Source: a virus. Taken from it: a stretch of DNA of 64,000 nucleotides. The translations under genes and the position numbers were made by a program. Where the stretch lies: positions 1 through 64,000 of IMG/VR virus record IMGVR_UViG_3300024999_000097. One strand, given 5' to 3'. Shown here piece by piece: positions 1 through 6,192 of this stretch (its first letter is position 1; every line of letters starts with the position of its first letter). A model generated the notes under the pieces. It did no database searches. It worked only from the letters and a program-made list of their open reading frames with translations, and was not told the DNA's origin.

Positions 1-14
1 AGTAGGTGGGTATA

Positions 15-236
15 ATGCCAAAGTTAACAGCAATAAGTTTAATAAAACAAGCAGCTAAAGAAACTGGTTCAAATAATCCTAGTGTTATAAGCCTCCAAAT
101 GGAAGAAATAATGTGGGAAGAACTTAGTAAAACACATAAATATGTAAGTAACAGTTTGGTATTTACCAGATTAGCAAAGTTAGGTTTTTATAAGTATTCA
201 AATGTAGAATATATGGTTAAAAGGGTATTAGGGTGA
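15..236 (+). CDS. Hypothetical protein, 73 aa
   Basis: Small basic protein of unknown function that I do not recognise. The ATG at 15 is preferred over the in-frame GTG at 6, because AGGTGGG (4-10) then sits at a usable distance and the GTG would overlap the Shine-Dalgarno site. The stop TGA overlaps the ATG of the downstream methyltransferase (TGATG), so the two are probably translationally coupled. The sequence is mostly helical in appearance, with no cysteine cluster or membrane segment. The true upstream context is outside the window. Confidence 0.6.
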   Translation: MPKLTAISLIKQAAKETGSNNPSVISLQMEEIMWEELSKTHKYVSNSLVFTRLAKLGFYKYSNVEYMVKRVLG

Positions 237-811
237 TGCAAAAATATAGCATTATATATGCTGACCCACCTTGGAGTTTTTCAAGTAAATATAAATTCAA
301 AAAAGGTGGACATGAGAGTAAATTAACGCATGTAAATGATCATTATGAAACAATGACTATAAATGATATTTGTAGCTTGCCTATAGAAAATTTAGCTAAA
401 GAAAATTCTTTACTTTTTATTTGGACTACTGATTCACATCTTGAATCATGTTTAAGAGTAATTAAAGAATGGGGTTTTACTTATAAAACAATTGCTTTTG
501 TTTGGTTAAAACAGGAGAAATCAGGTAAAGATTGTTTTGTAAAAGGTTTTTGGACAAATAAAAGTACAGAAATATGTTTATTAGCTACTAAAGGTAAAAC
601 ATATCATTTGCTTAAAGATAAATCAGTAAGACAATTAGTAAGGTCTACAAGAGGAAGTAATAGTGAAAAACCTGATGAAGTAAGGAAAAGAATAGTTCAA
701 ATGTTTGGTAATATTTCACGTATTGAATTATTTGCTAGAGTTAAACCAGACGGTTGGCATTGTTGGGGTAATGAAGTTGAATCTAGTATAAATATGGGTG
801 ATTATGAATAA
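236..811 (+). CDS. MT-A70 family N6-adenine methyltransferase
   Basis: Predicted S-adenosylmethionine-dependent N6-adenine methyltransferase acting on DNA (or RNA). The catalytic DPPW tetrad is seen near the N-terminus (YADPPWSF, residues 9-16), followed by NDHYETM and a later WTNKSTEICLLATKG segment, the usual order in MT-A70 proteins. At about 191 aa it is a normal length for the phage-encoded minimal form. No restriction enzyme or target-recognition domain lies beside it, so it is an orphan enzyme. Likely roles are protecting phage DNA from host restriction or marking it for regulation; the target is not readable from sequence. The start may be GTG 233 or ATG 236; ATG overlaps the preceding stop. 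Confidence 0.9.
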   Translation: MQKYSIIYADPPWSFSSKYKFKKGGHESKLTHVNDHYETMTINDICSLPIENLAKENSLLFIWTTDSHLESCLRVIKEWGFTYKTIAFVWLKQEKSGKDCFVKGFWTNKSTEICLLATKGKTYHLLKDKSVRQLVRSTRGSNSEKPDEVRKRIVQMFGNISRIELFARVKPDGWHCWGNEVESSINMGDYE

Positions 812-819
812 CCCTAGAA

Positions 820-901
820 GTTACTAGAATCAATTCTGAGGAACCCTATTTAATTTAATGTAAGTTTATATATTACTTTAGTTAATGGCTATTCTAGTAA
901 C
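820..901. repeat. About 82-bp intergenic repeat with inverted ends (copy 1)
   Basis: Ends are GTTACTAGAAT (820-830) and ATTCTAGTAAC (891-901), a perfect 11-bp inverted pair. The whole 82 bp aligns with 53155-53237, sharing the ends and an interior run resembling ATTTAATT..GTTTATATAT. The left 25 nt also recur inverted at 62075-62099. No reading frame is present. It lies in non-coding DNA downstream of the methyltransferase. Confidence 0.75.
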
Positions 902-1120
902 ATATGGAAGGGGTGATCTATATGTGAACTTATTGTTTTACCTCATAAAAATTTAATATGTGTAAATGCAAGCAACAAAAATTTAAAGTACTTTAACTTC
1001 TTTCGGTAACTACTTTAAGGTGTTTTTAAGTCAAATCTAATTGGTATATTTAAACATTTTGGCATATATACTAGTGAATGTTGCCATTCGCGTTGGTTTG
1101 TTTGCTAGTATATAATTTTT
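902..1120. other. Structured non-coding stretch
   Basis: No coding frame is seen. Two hairpins stand out. One has arms TTAAAGTA (983-990) and TACTTTAA (1011-1018) and is followed by a T run (1022-1026), so it could be a weak terminator. The other has arms TATATACTAG (1065-1074) and CTAGTATATA (1105-1114) enclosing an inner hairpin GAATG-TTGC-CATTC (1076-1089). Together with the tRNA-like element just downstream they look like a folded RNA or a recombination/regulatory site. Confidence 0.45.
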
Positions 1121-1165
1121 GGGCCTAACGGGAATAAAGGGGTTCAACTCCCCTTGGGTCCACCA
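1121..1165 (+). ncRNA. tRNA-like 3' domain or att-type core
   Basis: A canonical T arm is present: AGGGG, loop TTCAACT, CCCCT (1138-1154). It is followed directly by a 7-nt acceptor strand TGGGTCC (1155-1161), discriminator A and an encoded CCA (1163-1165). A 5' strand GGGCCTA (1121-1127) can pair with the acceptor strand using two G-T wobbles, one at the position of G3:U70, which with A73 is the alanine identity signal of tRNA-Ala and tmRNA. The D and anticodon arms are missing (10 nt link the strands). It is either a minimal tRNA-like RNA or the 3' end of a host tRNA/tmRNA gene copied into a phage attachment site. Confidence 0.55.
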
Positions 1166-1230
1166 AATACATAATTTTGAGTATAGCTGAGCCTATCAGT
1201 AATAGTGTTGTATAAAAGGGGCTGATTTAG

Positions 1231-1467
1231 TTGCTTAAATGTCCACATTGTGGTAATACAGATATTGATAAATTTAGGGCAATTTCAAAGACGGTTTATA
1301 ATCTTGATGAAGTAGGAAATCAGGATAAACACAGTATAGCTTCTGAGTGCTTAAAGCTTAGATGTATAGTTTGCCGTAGAATGGTAGCCAATTGGAGTTT
1401 TGTTAGACAGGAATGGCTAATGTTCAAAAAAGGAAGTACTGATAAGAAAAGAAGGTTTAAGGCATAA
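1231..1467 (+). CDS. Zinc-ribbon protein, 78 aa
   Basis: Small protein starting at TTG. It has a CPHC knuckle at residues 4-7 and a CIVC knuckle near residue 46, spaced as in a zinc ribbon, so it probably binds one zinc ion. The C-terminus is strongly basic (KKGSTDKKRRFKA), which would suit nucleic-acid binding. Function is unknown; phage proteins of this type are often regulators or host-takeover factors. It is followed by a long-loop terminator-like hairpin. The start codon is uncertain, because the G-rich stretch upstream (AAAAGGGG) is further away than usual. Confidence 0.6.
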   Translation: MLKCPHCGNTDIDKFRAISKTVYNLDEVGNQDKHSIASECLKLRCIVCRRMVANWSFVRQEWLMFKKGSTDKKRRFKA

Positions 1468-1491
1468 TGCTTTAATAGACCTCCTCTATAG

Positions 1492-1546
1492 CTCAGCCAG
1501 CGATTTAACTTTAATTTATTAGCATTAGTACTGGCTGGGTATTTTT
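1492..1546 (+). terminator. Terminator-like hairpin with long loop
   Basis: Arms CTCAGCCAG (1492-1500) and CTGGCTGGG (1531-1539) pair over 9 bp, including one G-T pair. The loop is about 30 nt and a T run follows at 1542-1546. The large loop makes it weaker than the other terminators here. Confidence 0.5.
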
Positions 1547-1565
1547 AAAGTAAAGGAGTGGAATT

Positions 1566-1796
1566 ATGAGGCAAGTAGCGATCACAGGTTGTGGAAAGTC
1601 TAGTTTTAGTTTGTTATATCCATTTTTATTTGCAAGAGATTTGCTAGTAACCCAACTTTTAGAGCCTGATTATACCGAGAAAGTATTTAGTAAGCCAAAA
1701 GGCAAATATGATAGAAAAAACTTAAACACTAACAAAGAGCAAGCTAGACGTAAAAGACAACTTGCTAGAGGAACTTTAAAGCCTTATGATAAATAA
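1566..1796 (+). CDS. Hypothetical protein, 76 aa
   Basis: Not recognised. AAAGGAGTGG lies just upstream of the ATG. The N-terminus (MRQVAITGCGKSSF) has a GxGKS-like string, but it is too short and lacks the rest of a P-loop domain, so I do not call it an NTPase. The C-terminal half is very basic (KKPKGKYDRKNLNTNKEQARRKRQ region), suggesting nucleic-acid or ribosome contact. Its end overlaps the next gene by 11 nt. Confidence 0.5.
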   Translation: MRQVAITGCGKSSFSLLYPFLFARDLLVTQLLEPDYTEKVFSKPKGKYDRKNLNTNKEQARRKRQLARGTLKPYDK

Positions 1797-1980
1797 AGGT
1801 GATAAAGTAAAAGTTACATGGTCCAAGAGTTTTTATACTGGTACTGAGAAAAGGATCCCTACCGGCACTAAAGGTGAAGTACGCAGTATTAACAAAGGTT
1901 TTGCTTATGTATATTTTGGTGTTGGTTTGTCTTCCAGAATTAAACTTAGTCACTTAAAAACAGTAAAGGAGGTTAGATAA
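1786..1980 (+). CDS. SH3-barrel-like small protein, 64 aa
   Basis: Starts with GDKVKVTWSKSF and continues through short beta-strand-like segments with a G at each turn (GTKGEVRSINKGFAYVYFG), the pattern of a KOW/SH3-like barrel. Such proteins bind RNA, DNA or protein partners; the partner is unknown. The ATG overlaps the end of the upstream gene and the stop TAA overlaps the next ATG, indicating translational coupling within a run of tiny genes. Confidence 0.6.
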   Translation: MINKGDKVKVTWSKSFYTGTEKRIPTGTKGEVRSINKGFAYVYFGVGLSSRIKLSHLKTVKEVR

Positions 1981-2141
1981 TGTCTAAATTAAGTATTCTT
2001 AGTAAACCTTCAATGAAAGAACTACCTGCTCATACTTGTTTTAACATTCCTAAACTTAGTAAAGATAAAAGCAAATGTTGTTTAGGGTGCCACTATTGGG
2101 AAGCTTGCAGGTACTATAAGAAAGCGGAGGATGGGAATTAG
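1980..2141 (+). CDS. Cys-rich small protein, 53 aa
   Basis: ATG overlaps the preceding stop (TAATG), with GGAGG ending 6 nt upstream. The protein has cysteines at positions 20, 33, 34, 37 and 43 (CCLGCHYWEAC), so it could hold a zinc ion or an iron-sulphur centre, but no family is recognised. It is one of several Cys-rich mini-proteins in this genome (also 4256, 6862, 50079, 54502). Confidence 0.55.
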   Translation: MSKLSILSKPSMKELPAHTCFNIPKLSKDKSKCCLGCHYWEACRYYKKAEDGN

Positions 2142-2142
2142 T

Positions 2143-2346
2143 ATGGCAAACAATAAAACAAAGAAAATAAAAGCAGCTAAGGAAAAGATTGAAGGAGCTT
2201 TAACCGTAGTAAACAAGCTATTCACTGAATTAGGTATTGGTATGGGTGCTGGCTTGAATGACTTAGGTAAACCAGTAATTATTATTCAAGATGCTGAAAC
2301 TGGCTATGGTTGTACAATAGTTAAAAGTGGTAGTTCAAAAATATAA
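2143..2346 (+). CDS. Hypothetical protein, 67 aa
   Basis: Begins MANNKTKKIKAAKEK, a basic helical N-terminus, then a glycine-rich turn and beta segments ending CTIVKSG. Not recognised. The ATG at 2143 is preferred to the in-frame ATG at 2131, because the GGAGG at 2126-2130 would directly abut the earlier codon. The gene follows the 53-aa protein without a gap. Confidence 0.55.
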   Translation: MANNKTKKIKAAKEKIEGALTVVNKLFTELGIGMGAGLNDLGKPVIIIQDAETGYGCTIVKSGSSKI

Positions 2347-2372
2347 ATAGTATATTTGAGGAGGAACTTACA

Positions 2373-2648
2373 ATGAAAGAAACAGCAGCTTTATTAATTT
2401 ATGAAACTCCACATGATCAATGTTTACCGCCTATGGTAGTATCAAAGGAAACTGCTGAAAATGTTATGAATAATTATTTTGATACTGGCGGGTTCAAATT
2501 GTTTAATATTAATAAAAGAAAAATTGTAACGTTTATGCCATATGCCGTAGTTATAGCTGATGTCAGAACTATGATACAGTCTGACGAAAACGAGATTAGT
2601 CTAATAGATGTAAAAAATGATAAAAAGTATTTATATAAGTTCGAATAA
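2373..2648 (+). CDS. Hypothetical protein, 91 aa
   Basis: GAGGAGG precedes the ATG at good spacing. The protein has alternating beta-type segments (KIVTFMPYAVVIADVRTM) but no motif I can assign. No cysteines, signal peptide or membrane segment are visible. The 3' end is followed within 20 nt by the next gene. Confidence 0.55.
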   Translation: MKETAALLIYETPHDQCLPPMVVSKETAENVMNNYFDTGGFKLFNINKRKIVTFMPYAVVIADVRTMIQSDENEISLIDVKNDKKYLYKFE

Positions 2649-2667
2649 AAAGTATGAGGTGGTAATC

Positions 2668-3216
2668 ATAAATAAACTACAAGGTTTTAGAACGTTAAGG
2701 GAATTAGGAATTCCTTCTACTCCATGGGCTTTTATGGATGAAAATACAGAGCTTAGTGAAGGCATTCTGTGGACAGTTAGAACAGCAGTTGAAGTTGGAG
2801 ATGATTATAACTTACCAAGAGCTGTTGGTGTTAATGCAGAAGTAGCTAAGCAAAAGTACGAAGAATTTAGTAAAGAAGGTTTAAAGGTTATTTGTTACCC
2901 ATACTTTGTAGCTGAAATTAGTGGTGTAGTGATTATTGAACCAGATAAGATTGTTATAGAGTATGTTAACAGTGATCTTTGGGATTTAGTAACGAAAGGA
3001 AAAGTAGATGGGAGACAAATACTTCCTATAAATACTTGGTGTGAATATAGATCTATAGTGAGATATGCCAAATGGGTGTATAGTAAGATGAAAGGGTATA
3101 TTGAAAATAATTTAAGCATTTATTTAGAGTGGTCTTGGGCTTCTAATTGTGATATTAACAAAAACAAAACAGGTAAGCCTTATTTAGTATTCTATGAGTG
3201 CAGAGTAATAAAATAG
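2668..3216 (+). CDS. Hypothetical protein, about 182 aa, probable ATA start
   Basis: Not recognised. The frame is open from an ATG at 2617, but that codon has no Shine-Dalgarno site and lies inside the previous gene. A strong GAGGTGG (2656-2662) instead sits 5 nt before an in-frame ATA (2668), and there is no ATG, GTG or TTG between that site and the conserved-looking body. I therefore place the start at ATA 2668, as in several other genes here. The body is a mixed alpha/beta domain with many aromatic residues (YLEWSWASNCD near the end). If the ATG is used, the protein is 17 aa longer. Confidence 0.55.
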   Translation: MNKLQGFRTLRELGIPSTPWAFMDENTELSEGILWTVRTAVEVGDDYNLPRAVGVNAEVAKQKYEEFSKEGLKVICYPYFVAEISGVVIIEPDKIVIEYVNSDLWDLVTKGKVDGRQILPINTWCEYRSIVRYAKWVYSKMKGYIENNLSIYLEWSWASNCDINKNKTGKPYLVFYECRVIK

Positions 3217-3230
3217 GAGGTAAATAAATT

Positions 3231-3389
3231 ATGTTTGTTATGGTAGTAGCTTCTATATGGGTAAGTGTATCTTTAAGTATTTCAGTTGGCCTATATTACA
3301 CACATAATTCTAATTGTTTATGGGCATTTATTGTACCAGCTTTAATTAGTATTAGTTCCGGAACATCTGGAGGTAAAAAATGCGAATAG
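3231..3389 (+). CDS. Small membrane protein, 52 aa
   Basis: Two hydrophobic stretches (MFVMVVASIWVSVSLSISV and LWAFIVPALISIS) indicate a protein with one or two membrane spans. TAGGAGG lies upstream of the ATG. Its end overlaps the nrdG start by 10 nt, so it is cotranslated with that gene. Function unknown. Confidence 0.55.
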   Translation: MFVMVVASIWVSVSLSISVGLYYTHNSNCLWAFIVPALISISSGTSGGKKCE

Positions 3390-3865
3390 CTAATATAGTT
3401 CAACAAAGTGTAGTTGATGGCCCTGGTTTAAGGTTTACAATATTCTTTCAAGGATGTAAGCATAACTGTAAAGGTTGTCACAACCCTTCAACACATGATT
3501 TAAACGGTGGTTATGATGTTGGTATTACTTCATTAGCAAACATAATAAGAATGCACCTTGATAACAATCCGTTAATCCAAGGAATAACATATTCAGGTGG
3601 AGAACCTCTACTACAAACTCCCTCACTATTTGAGTTAACTAAGTTGATAAAACAGTTTAAGCCAGATGTTAACTTTATGTTGTATACCGGATTCCATATG
3701 CGTGATATAAGTTCAAAATTAGCTAAAGAAATGGACTACGTCATAGATGGTAAATATGTTGAAAGGCTCAGAGATATCGGACTAAAATTTAGAGGCAGCT
3801 CTAACCAACGCATATATCAGAACATAAATGGTGAATTTATAGATATAACAGATAGTGAGGTGTAA
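3380..3865 (+). CDS. nrdG: Anaerobic ribonucleotide reductase activating protein NrdG
   Basis: Radical-SAM enzyme that makes the glycyl radical on the class III ribonucleotide reductase NrdD, allowing dNTP synthesis without oxygen. The CxxxCxxC iron-sulphur motif is visible (GCKHNCKGCHN, residues 25-35), preceded by the usual VDGPGLRFTIFFQGC lead-in, and YSGGEPL follows. Length, 161 aa, is normal for NrdG. NrdD itself is not in this window; it may lie further upstream or be supplied by the host. The gene implies replication in an anaerobic cell. It overlaps the membrane peptide upstream and is followed closely by a small hypothetical gene. Confidence 0.93.
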   Translation: MRIANIVQQSVVDGPGLRFTIFFQGCKHNCKGCHNPSTHDLNGGYDVGITSLANIIRMHLDNNPLIQGITYSGGEPLLQTPSLFELTKLIKQFKPDVNFMLYTGFHMRDISSKLAKEMDYVIDGKYVERLRDIGLKFRGSSNQRIYQNINGEFIDITDSEV

Positions 3866-3868
3866 TAA

Positions 3869-4108
3869 ATGTTTAGTTGGTTTTTAAAATTATTAGGTTT
3901 AAGTAAGCCTAAAGCTATTCCGGTAACTAAAAGGTACTTTACTATAAATGAAATACCAGATGGTATTGAGAAACTTCCTTCAGGTAAGTTTAGATACCAA
4001 GGTTATACTTATAAATTCTGTTTCGGTAAAGTTCCCAATCCTGAACAATATGGTTATAAAGGTAAAGGTGAGCTTCGTAATGCTTTTATTCGGGAGGGTT
4101 TAGAATAA
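3869..4108 (+). CDS. Hypothetical protein, 79 aa
   Basis: Starts 3 nt after nrdG with GAGGTG upstream. The N-terminus is hydrophobic (MFSWFLKLLGLSKPK) and could be a short membrane anchor or amphipathic helix; the rest is soluble and rich in K, Y and G. Not recognised. Confidence 0.5.
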   Translation: MFSWFLKLLGLSKPKAIPVTKRYFTINEIPDGIEKLPSGKFRYQGYTYKFCFGKVPNPEQYGYKGKGELRNAFIREGLE

Positions 4109-4255
4109 TTGTAGGTGAATTGCGGTAAACTAATAATTGACTAAGATCTATCTGAAACGTATACAGACAGCATCAGAACGCTACAGAACAAAACAAAACT
4201 ATTAATAAACGGTTCTGATGCTATCTAGAACACTTCTGAAGGGAAAAGGAACAAA
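4109..4255. promoter_or_regulatory. Intergenic region with large imperfect inverted repeat
   Basis: Arms AGACAGCATCAGAAC (4165-4179) and GTTCTGATGCTATCT (4212-4226) match at 14 of 15 positions around a 32-nt centre. The string CAGAAC also recurs at 4174 and near 4185. No T run follows, so it is not a normal terminator. It could be an operator, a replication or packaging signal, or an mRNA stability hairpin. Confidence 0.5.
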
Positions 4256-4492
4256 ATGCTTAAAAACATATTAAATAAATTAAAGCTAATAGGTAAACAA
4301 AAAGCAGTAATAGTTAAAAGTTGCGATAATTGTGCTAATAGAAGTTCCTTTGTTGATAATGGAGTAACGGTTACTTCAAAGGAAGTAACAAATACAAGAT
4401 TAAGCGAAAGAAGGTTATGTAAAGTTTATTCACCTTTAGATGCTTATGAATGCCAAAGGAACAAATATAAACATTGGAAGGGTGTTAGTTAA
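4256..4492 (+). CDS. Cys-containing hypothetical protein, 78 aa
   Basis: Basic N-terminal helix (MLKNILNKLKLIGKQKA), then CDNC at residues 23-26 and further cysteines near residues 60 and 70, so a small metal-binding fold is possible. Its layout (CDNCANRS...RLCKVYSP...ECQRNKYKHW) looks like small phage zinc-finger proteins, but I cannot name a family. The stop overlaps the next ATG (TAATG). Confidence 0.5.
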   Translation: MLKNILNKLKLIGKQKAVIVKSCDNCANRSSFVDNGVTVTSKEVTNTRLSERRLCKVYSPLDAYECQRNKYKHWKGVS

Positions 4493-4860
4493 TGGATAAC
4501 ATTAAAGCTAATTGCAATAGTGACATTATAGAACAGTTTGCTAATAAGAAGTTTAATGAAGGTATAGTAGCTGAAAGGCAAAGGATATTACAACTAGTAA
4601 TGAAGTCGGGAATATGTAACTTATCTATTGAAGGTCCTTGTCTTGATGTTGATTGCAATAAGTGCTGGATAGATTATTTAAGTAATGGAGCAACTATTAC
4701 CCCTCCTAATTCAGTTAGCACTAATCAATTAGTAAATGAATTGCAGTTAAGGGAAGGTGTAAAAGTTATAGTAGTAAAGGCTAATGAGCTTTATAAAATA
4801 GTAGGTCCAGCTAAATTTCTAATGTTAACCCCAGGTAAAGAAATAGTATTTACTGATTAA
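4492..4860 (+). CDS. Hypothetical protein, 122 aa
   Basis: N-terminal half is helical and contains CNLSIEGPCLDVDCNKCWIDYL, four closely spaced cysteines that could bind zinc. The C-terminal half is beta-rich (REGVKVIVVKANELYKIV). No family recognised. Coupled to the upstream gene by overlapping stop and start codons; another small gene follows after a GGAGG site. Confidence 0.5.
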   Translation: MDNIKANCNSDIIEQFANKKFNEGIVAERQRILQLVMKSGICNLSIEGPCLDVDCNKCWIDYLSNGATITPPNSVSTNQLVNELQLREGVKVIVVKANELYKIVGPAKFLMLTPGKEIVFTD

Positions 4861-4873
4861 GGAGGTGATAACA

Positions 4874-5029
4874 ATGGAAACTAAAGCAATAATTGAATTA
4901 ATAGATGAAGCTATAAGTCTAAACCTTGAAGCTATTAAATCGGTAAGTAAGAACATTGATAATGCTACTGTTGAAGCTATTAAGATATTAACAGATAATA
5001 CTATAGCATTAGCTAAACTATTTGAATAG
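4874..5029 (+). CDS. Small helical protein, 51 aa
   Basis: GGAGG ends 9 nt before the ATG. The whole protein reads as an amphipathic helix (METKAIIELIDEAISLNLEA and onward), with hydrophobic residues every three to four positions, so it is probably a coiled coil or helical hairpin. Function unknown. A terminator hairpin follows at once. Confidence 0.55.
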   Translation: METKAIIELIDEAISLNLEAIKSVSKNIDNATVEAIKILTDNTIALAKLFE

Positions 5030-5049
5030 CCAGCCTTAGTGCTGGTTTT
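5030..5049 (+). terminator. Rho-independent terminator
   Basis: CCAGC (5030-5034) and GCTGG (5041-5045) form the stem and a TTTTATTTATTT tail follows. It closes the run of small genes that starts upstream. Confidence 0.75.
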
Positions 5050-5083
5050 ATTTATTTATAACCCTTACTACAATATACTTCAA

Positions 5084-5135
5084 GTTAACTAGGATGGCCA
5101 CAGTTGAACTTAATATTAAAGTCCATAATAACTTA
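5084..5135. repeat. Intergenic repeat, degenerate copy
   Basis: GTTAACTAGGATGGCC (5084-5099) matches the conserved end of the repeats at 820, 53155 and 57853. The opposite end is only weakly recognisable (CCATAATAACTTAC, ending about 5135). It lies between a terminator and a promoter. Confidence 0.5.
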
Positions 5136-5176
5136 CATATATTTGTAGTATTGCTTTATATTTGTACAAAAAACTG

Positions 5177-5204
5177 TTTACATTTATAGCAGATATGATA
5201 TAAT
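5177..5204 (+). promoter_or_regulatory. Sigma-A-type promoter
   Basis: TTTACA (5177-5182), 16 nt, then TATAAT (5199-5204) with an extended TG (ATGATATAAT). The leader contains TAGTTCTTAAG (5221-5231) before the ribosome site, a string shared by several promoters in this window. Confidence 0.85.
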
Positions 5205-5246
5205 AGTACTTGTAAGTAAATAGTTCTTAAGAGGAGGAATATACAT

Positions 5247-5420
5247 ATGCAAAAGGAATATAGCTTAAAAATTAAAAAAGGTGGTAAATGGCAAAGTAGT
5301 AAAAATGAATATACCTTAGAAGAAGCTAATGCAAGAATAGAAGCTTTAACCAAAGTTGGTATCAAAGCTAAGATTGTAGCTGCTAGTGTAAATCGTATGG
5401 ACCTTTATGGTATTAAGTAG
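5247..5420 (+). CDS. Hypothetical protein, 57 aa
   Basis: First gene after a strong promoter; GAGGAGG precedes the ATG. The protein begins with a beta-type, lysine-rich segment (YSLKIKKGGKWQSSKNEY) followed by a helix (TLEEANARIEALTKVG), then a second strand. This short beta-alpha-beta pattern resembles small phage proteins annotated only as hypothetical. No catalytic motif. Confidence 0.6.
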   Translation: MQKEYSLKIKKGGKWQSSKNEYTLEEANARIEALTKVGIKAKIVAASVNRMDLYGIK

Positions 5421-5445
5421 TTACTAAAGAATAGGAGGGAAGTAA

Positions 5446-5679
5446 ATGGTAAGTAATACTGTTATTAGTTGGAATCAAGTTAACATGAGAGGTAAGGACA
5501 AATTCCTGCCAAATGAACATGAGGCAATTGTTTATTACAGCAATGGTATTTGCATTGGGTTTGTAGCTAAGAATAGCAAAGGCAAACTATGTGTAAATTC
5601 AGGATTTAAACAAAAAGAAGTAAAAACAGGTTTTCTCTGGTGTTATCAAAAGGACATCTTGAAGCCAGAAGAGATTTAG
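5446..5679 (+). CDS. Hypothetical protein, 77 aa
   Basis: AGGAGG lies 9 nt upstream of the ATG. The sequence (ISWNQVNMRGKDKFLPNEHE, then AIVYYSNGICIGFV) resembles the compact beta-fold of DUF551-type phage proteins, with W..V..R.P followed by a V-Y strand, but the match is weak. Function unknown. It precedes a strongly structured leader. Confidence 0.5.
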   Translation: MVSNTVISWNQVNMRGKDKFLPNEHEAIVYYSNGICIGFVAKNSKGKLCVNSGFKQKEVKTGFLWCYQKDILKPEEI

Positions 5680-5690
5680 CAATATAGTTT

Positions 5691-5759
5691 CTCAGGTTAA
5701 TTCCTGAGGGGCTACCTGAGACTTTAGTTATAACTAAGGTTTGAGTTAGCTTATATAAT
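5691..5759 (+). promoter_or_regulatory. Structured leader with alternative hairpins and a -10 box
   Basis: CTCAGG (5691-5696) can pair with either of two CCTGAG copies (5703-5708 or 5715-5720), so two hairpins exclude each other. The near-perfect palindrome ACTTTAGTTATAACTAAGGT follows (5721-5740). A TATAAT box is at 5754-5759, followed by the shared leader string TAGTTCCTA. This could be an attenuator or operator for the glycosylase gene downstream. Confidence 0.5.
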
Positions 5760-5785
5760 AGTTCCTATGAAAGGAGGTTACGGTT

Positions 5786-6172
5786 TTGAGGTTATGGCAT
5801 GAAAGTTTAATTCCACTACTACCTAATGCACAATTGCTAGGTCAACACAGAGAATGTTGTGCTTTAAGAGGAAATGGTTGGGGCAAGAAACATAGTGTAG
5901 TTAATTATGTGTTTGAGCATAGCTACAGAATGTTGTTTAAATATCATAAACTTGTAATGAATGAAATGGTTAAGCGTGGCTACAAAGTTTCTCCTGAATG
6001 GATGTTTTCTTTGTATAGAGGTAAGCAATGTGAATCAGCAAGTCATGAGTTTTATAGCTTAAATCATAGTTATAGAAACAAAGGTCAATGTATTTATCCA
6101 GAGCATAATTCAGATTATTTAACTGAATGCTTAGAGAACCTTAGAAGTAAAGGTATAATAATTAAAATATAG
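5786..6172 (+). CDS. Pyrimidine-dimer DNA glycosylase, T4 endonuclease V-like
   Basis: Predicted base-excision repair enzyme that recognises UV-induced pyrimidine dimers, cuts the glycosyl bond and nicks the abasic site. The N-terminus MRLWHESLIPLLPNAQLLGQ and the following HRECCALRGNGWGKKHSVVNY are the strongly conserved signature of the TIGR02328/DenV-like family, in which the N-terminal residue and the LxxQHRE segment form the active site. Length, 128 aa, is normal. Translation starts at TTG with AAAGGAGG upstream. As in DenV, the second residue would be exposed after methionine removal; here that residue is arginine, so the catalytic amine is uncertain. Confidence 0.85.
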   Translation: MRLWHESLIPLLPNAQLLGQHRECCALRGNGWGKKHSVVNYVFEHSYRMLFKYHKLVMNEMVKRGYKVSPEWMFSLYRGKQCESASHEFYSLNHSYRNKGQCIYPEHNSDYLTECLENLRSKGIIIKI

Positions 6173-6192
6173 TTTATAAGAGGAGGTTAAAG

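Noticed and set aside
1218-1240. GGGGCTGATT resembles the 5' end of tmRNA, close after the CCA at 1165, hinting at a permuted tmRNA gene
   Set aside because: It does not pair with the TGGGTCC acceptor strand, lacks the rest of the tmRNA 5' consensus and sits at the start of a coding gene.
1488-1546. Considered as a tRNA because of the string TATAGCTCAG
   Set aside because: No T arm or acceptor pairing; the segment folds as a long-loop terminator.
1566-1796. GCGKSS string considered as a P-loop ATPase
   Set aside because: The protein is only 76 aa and lacks the Walker B and core strands.
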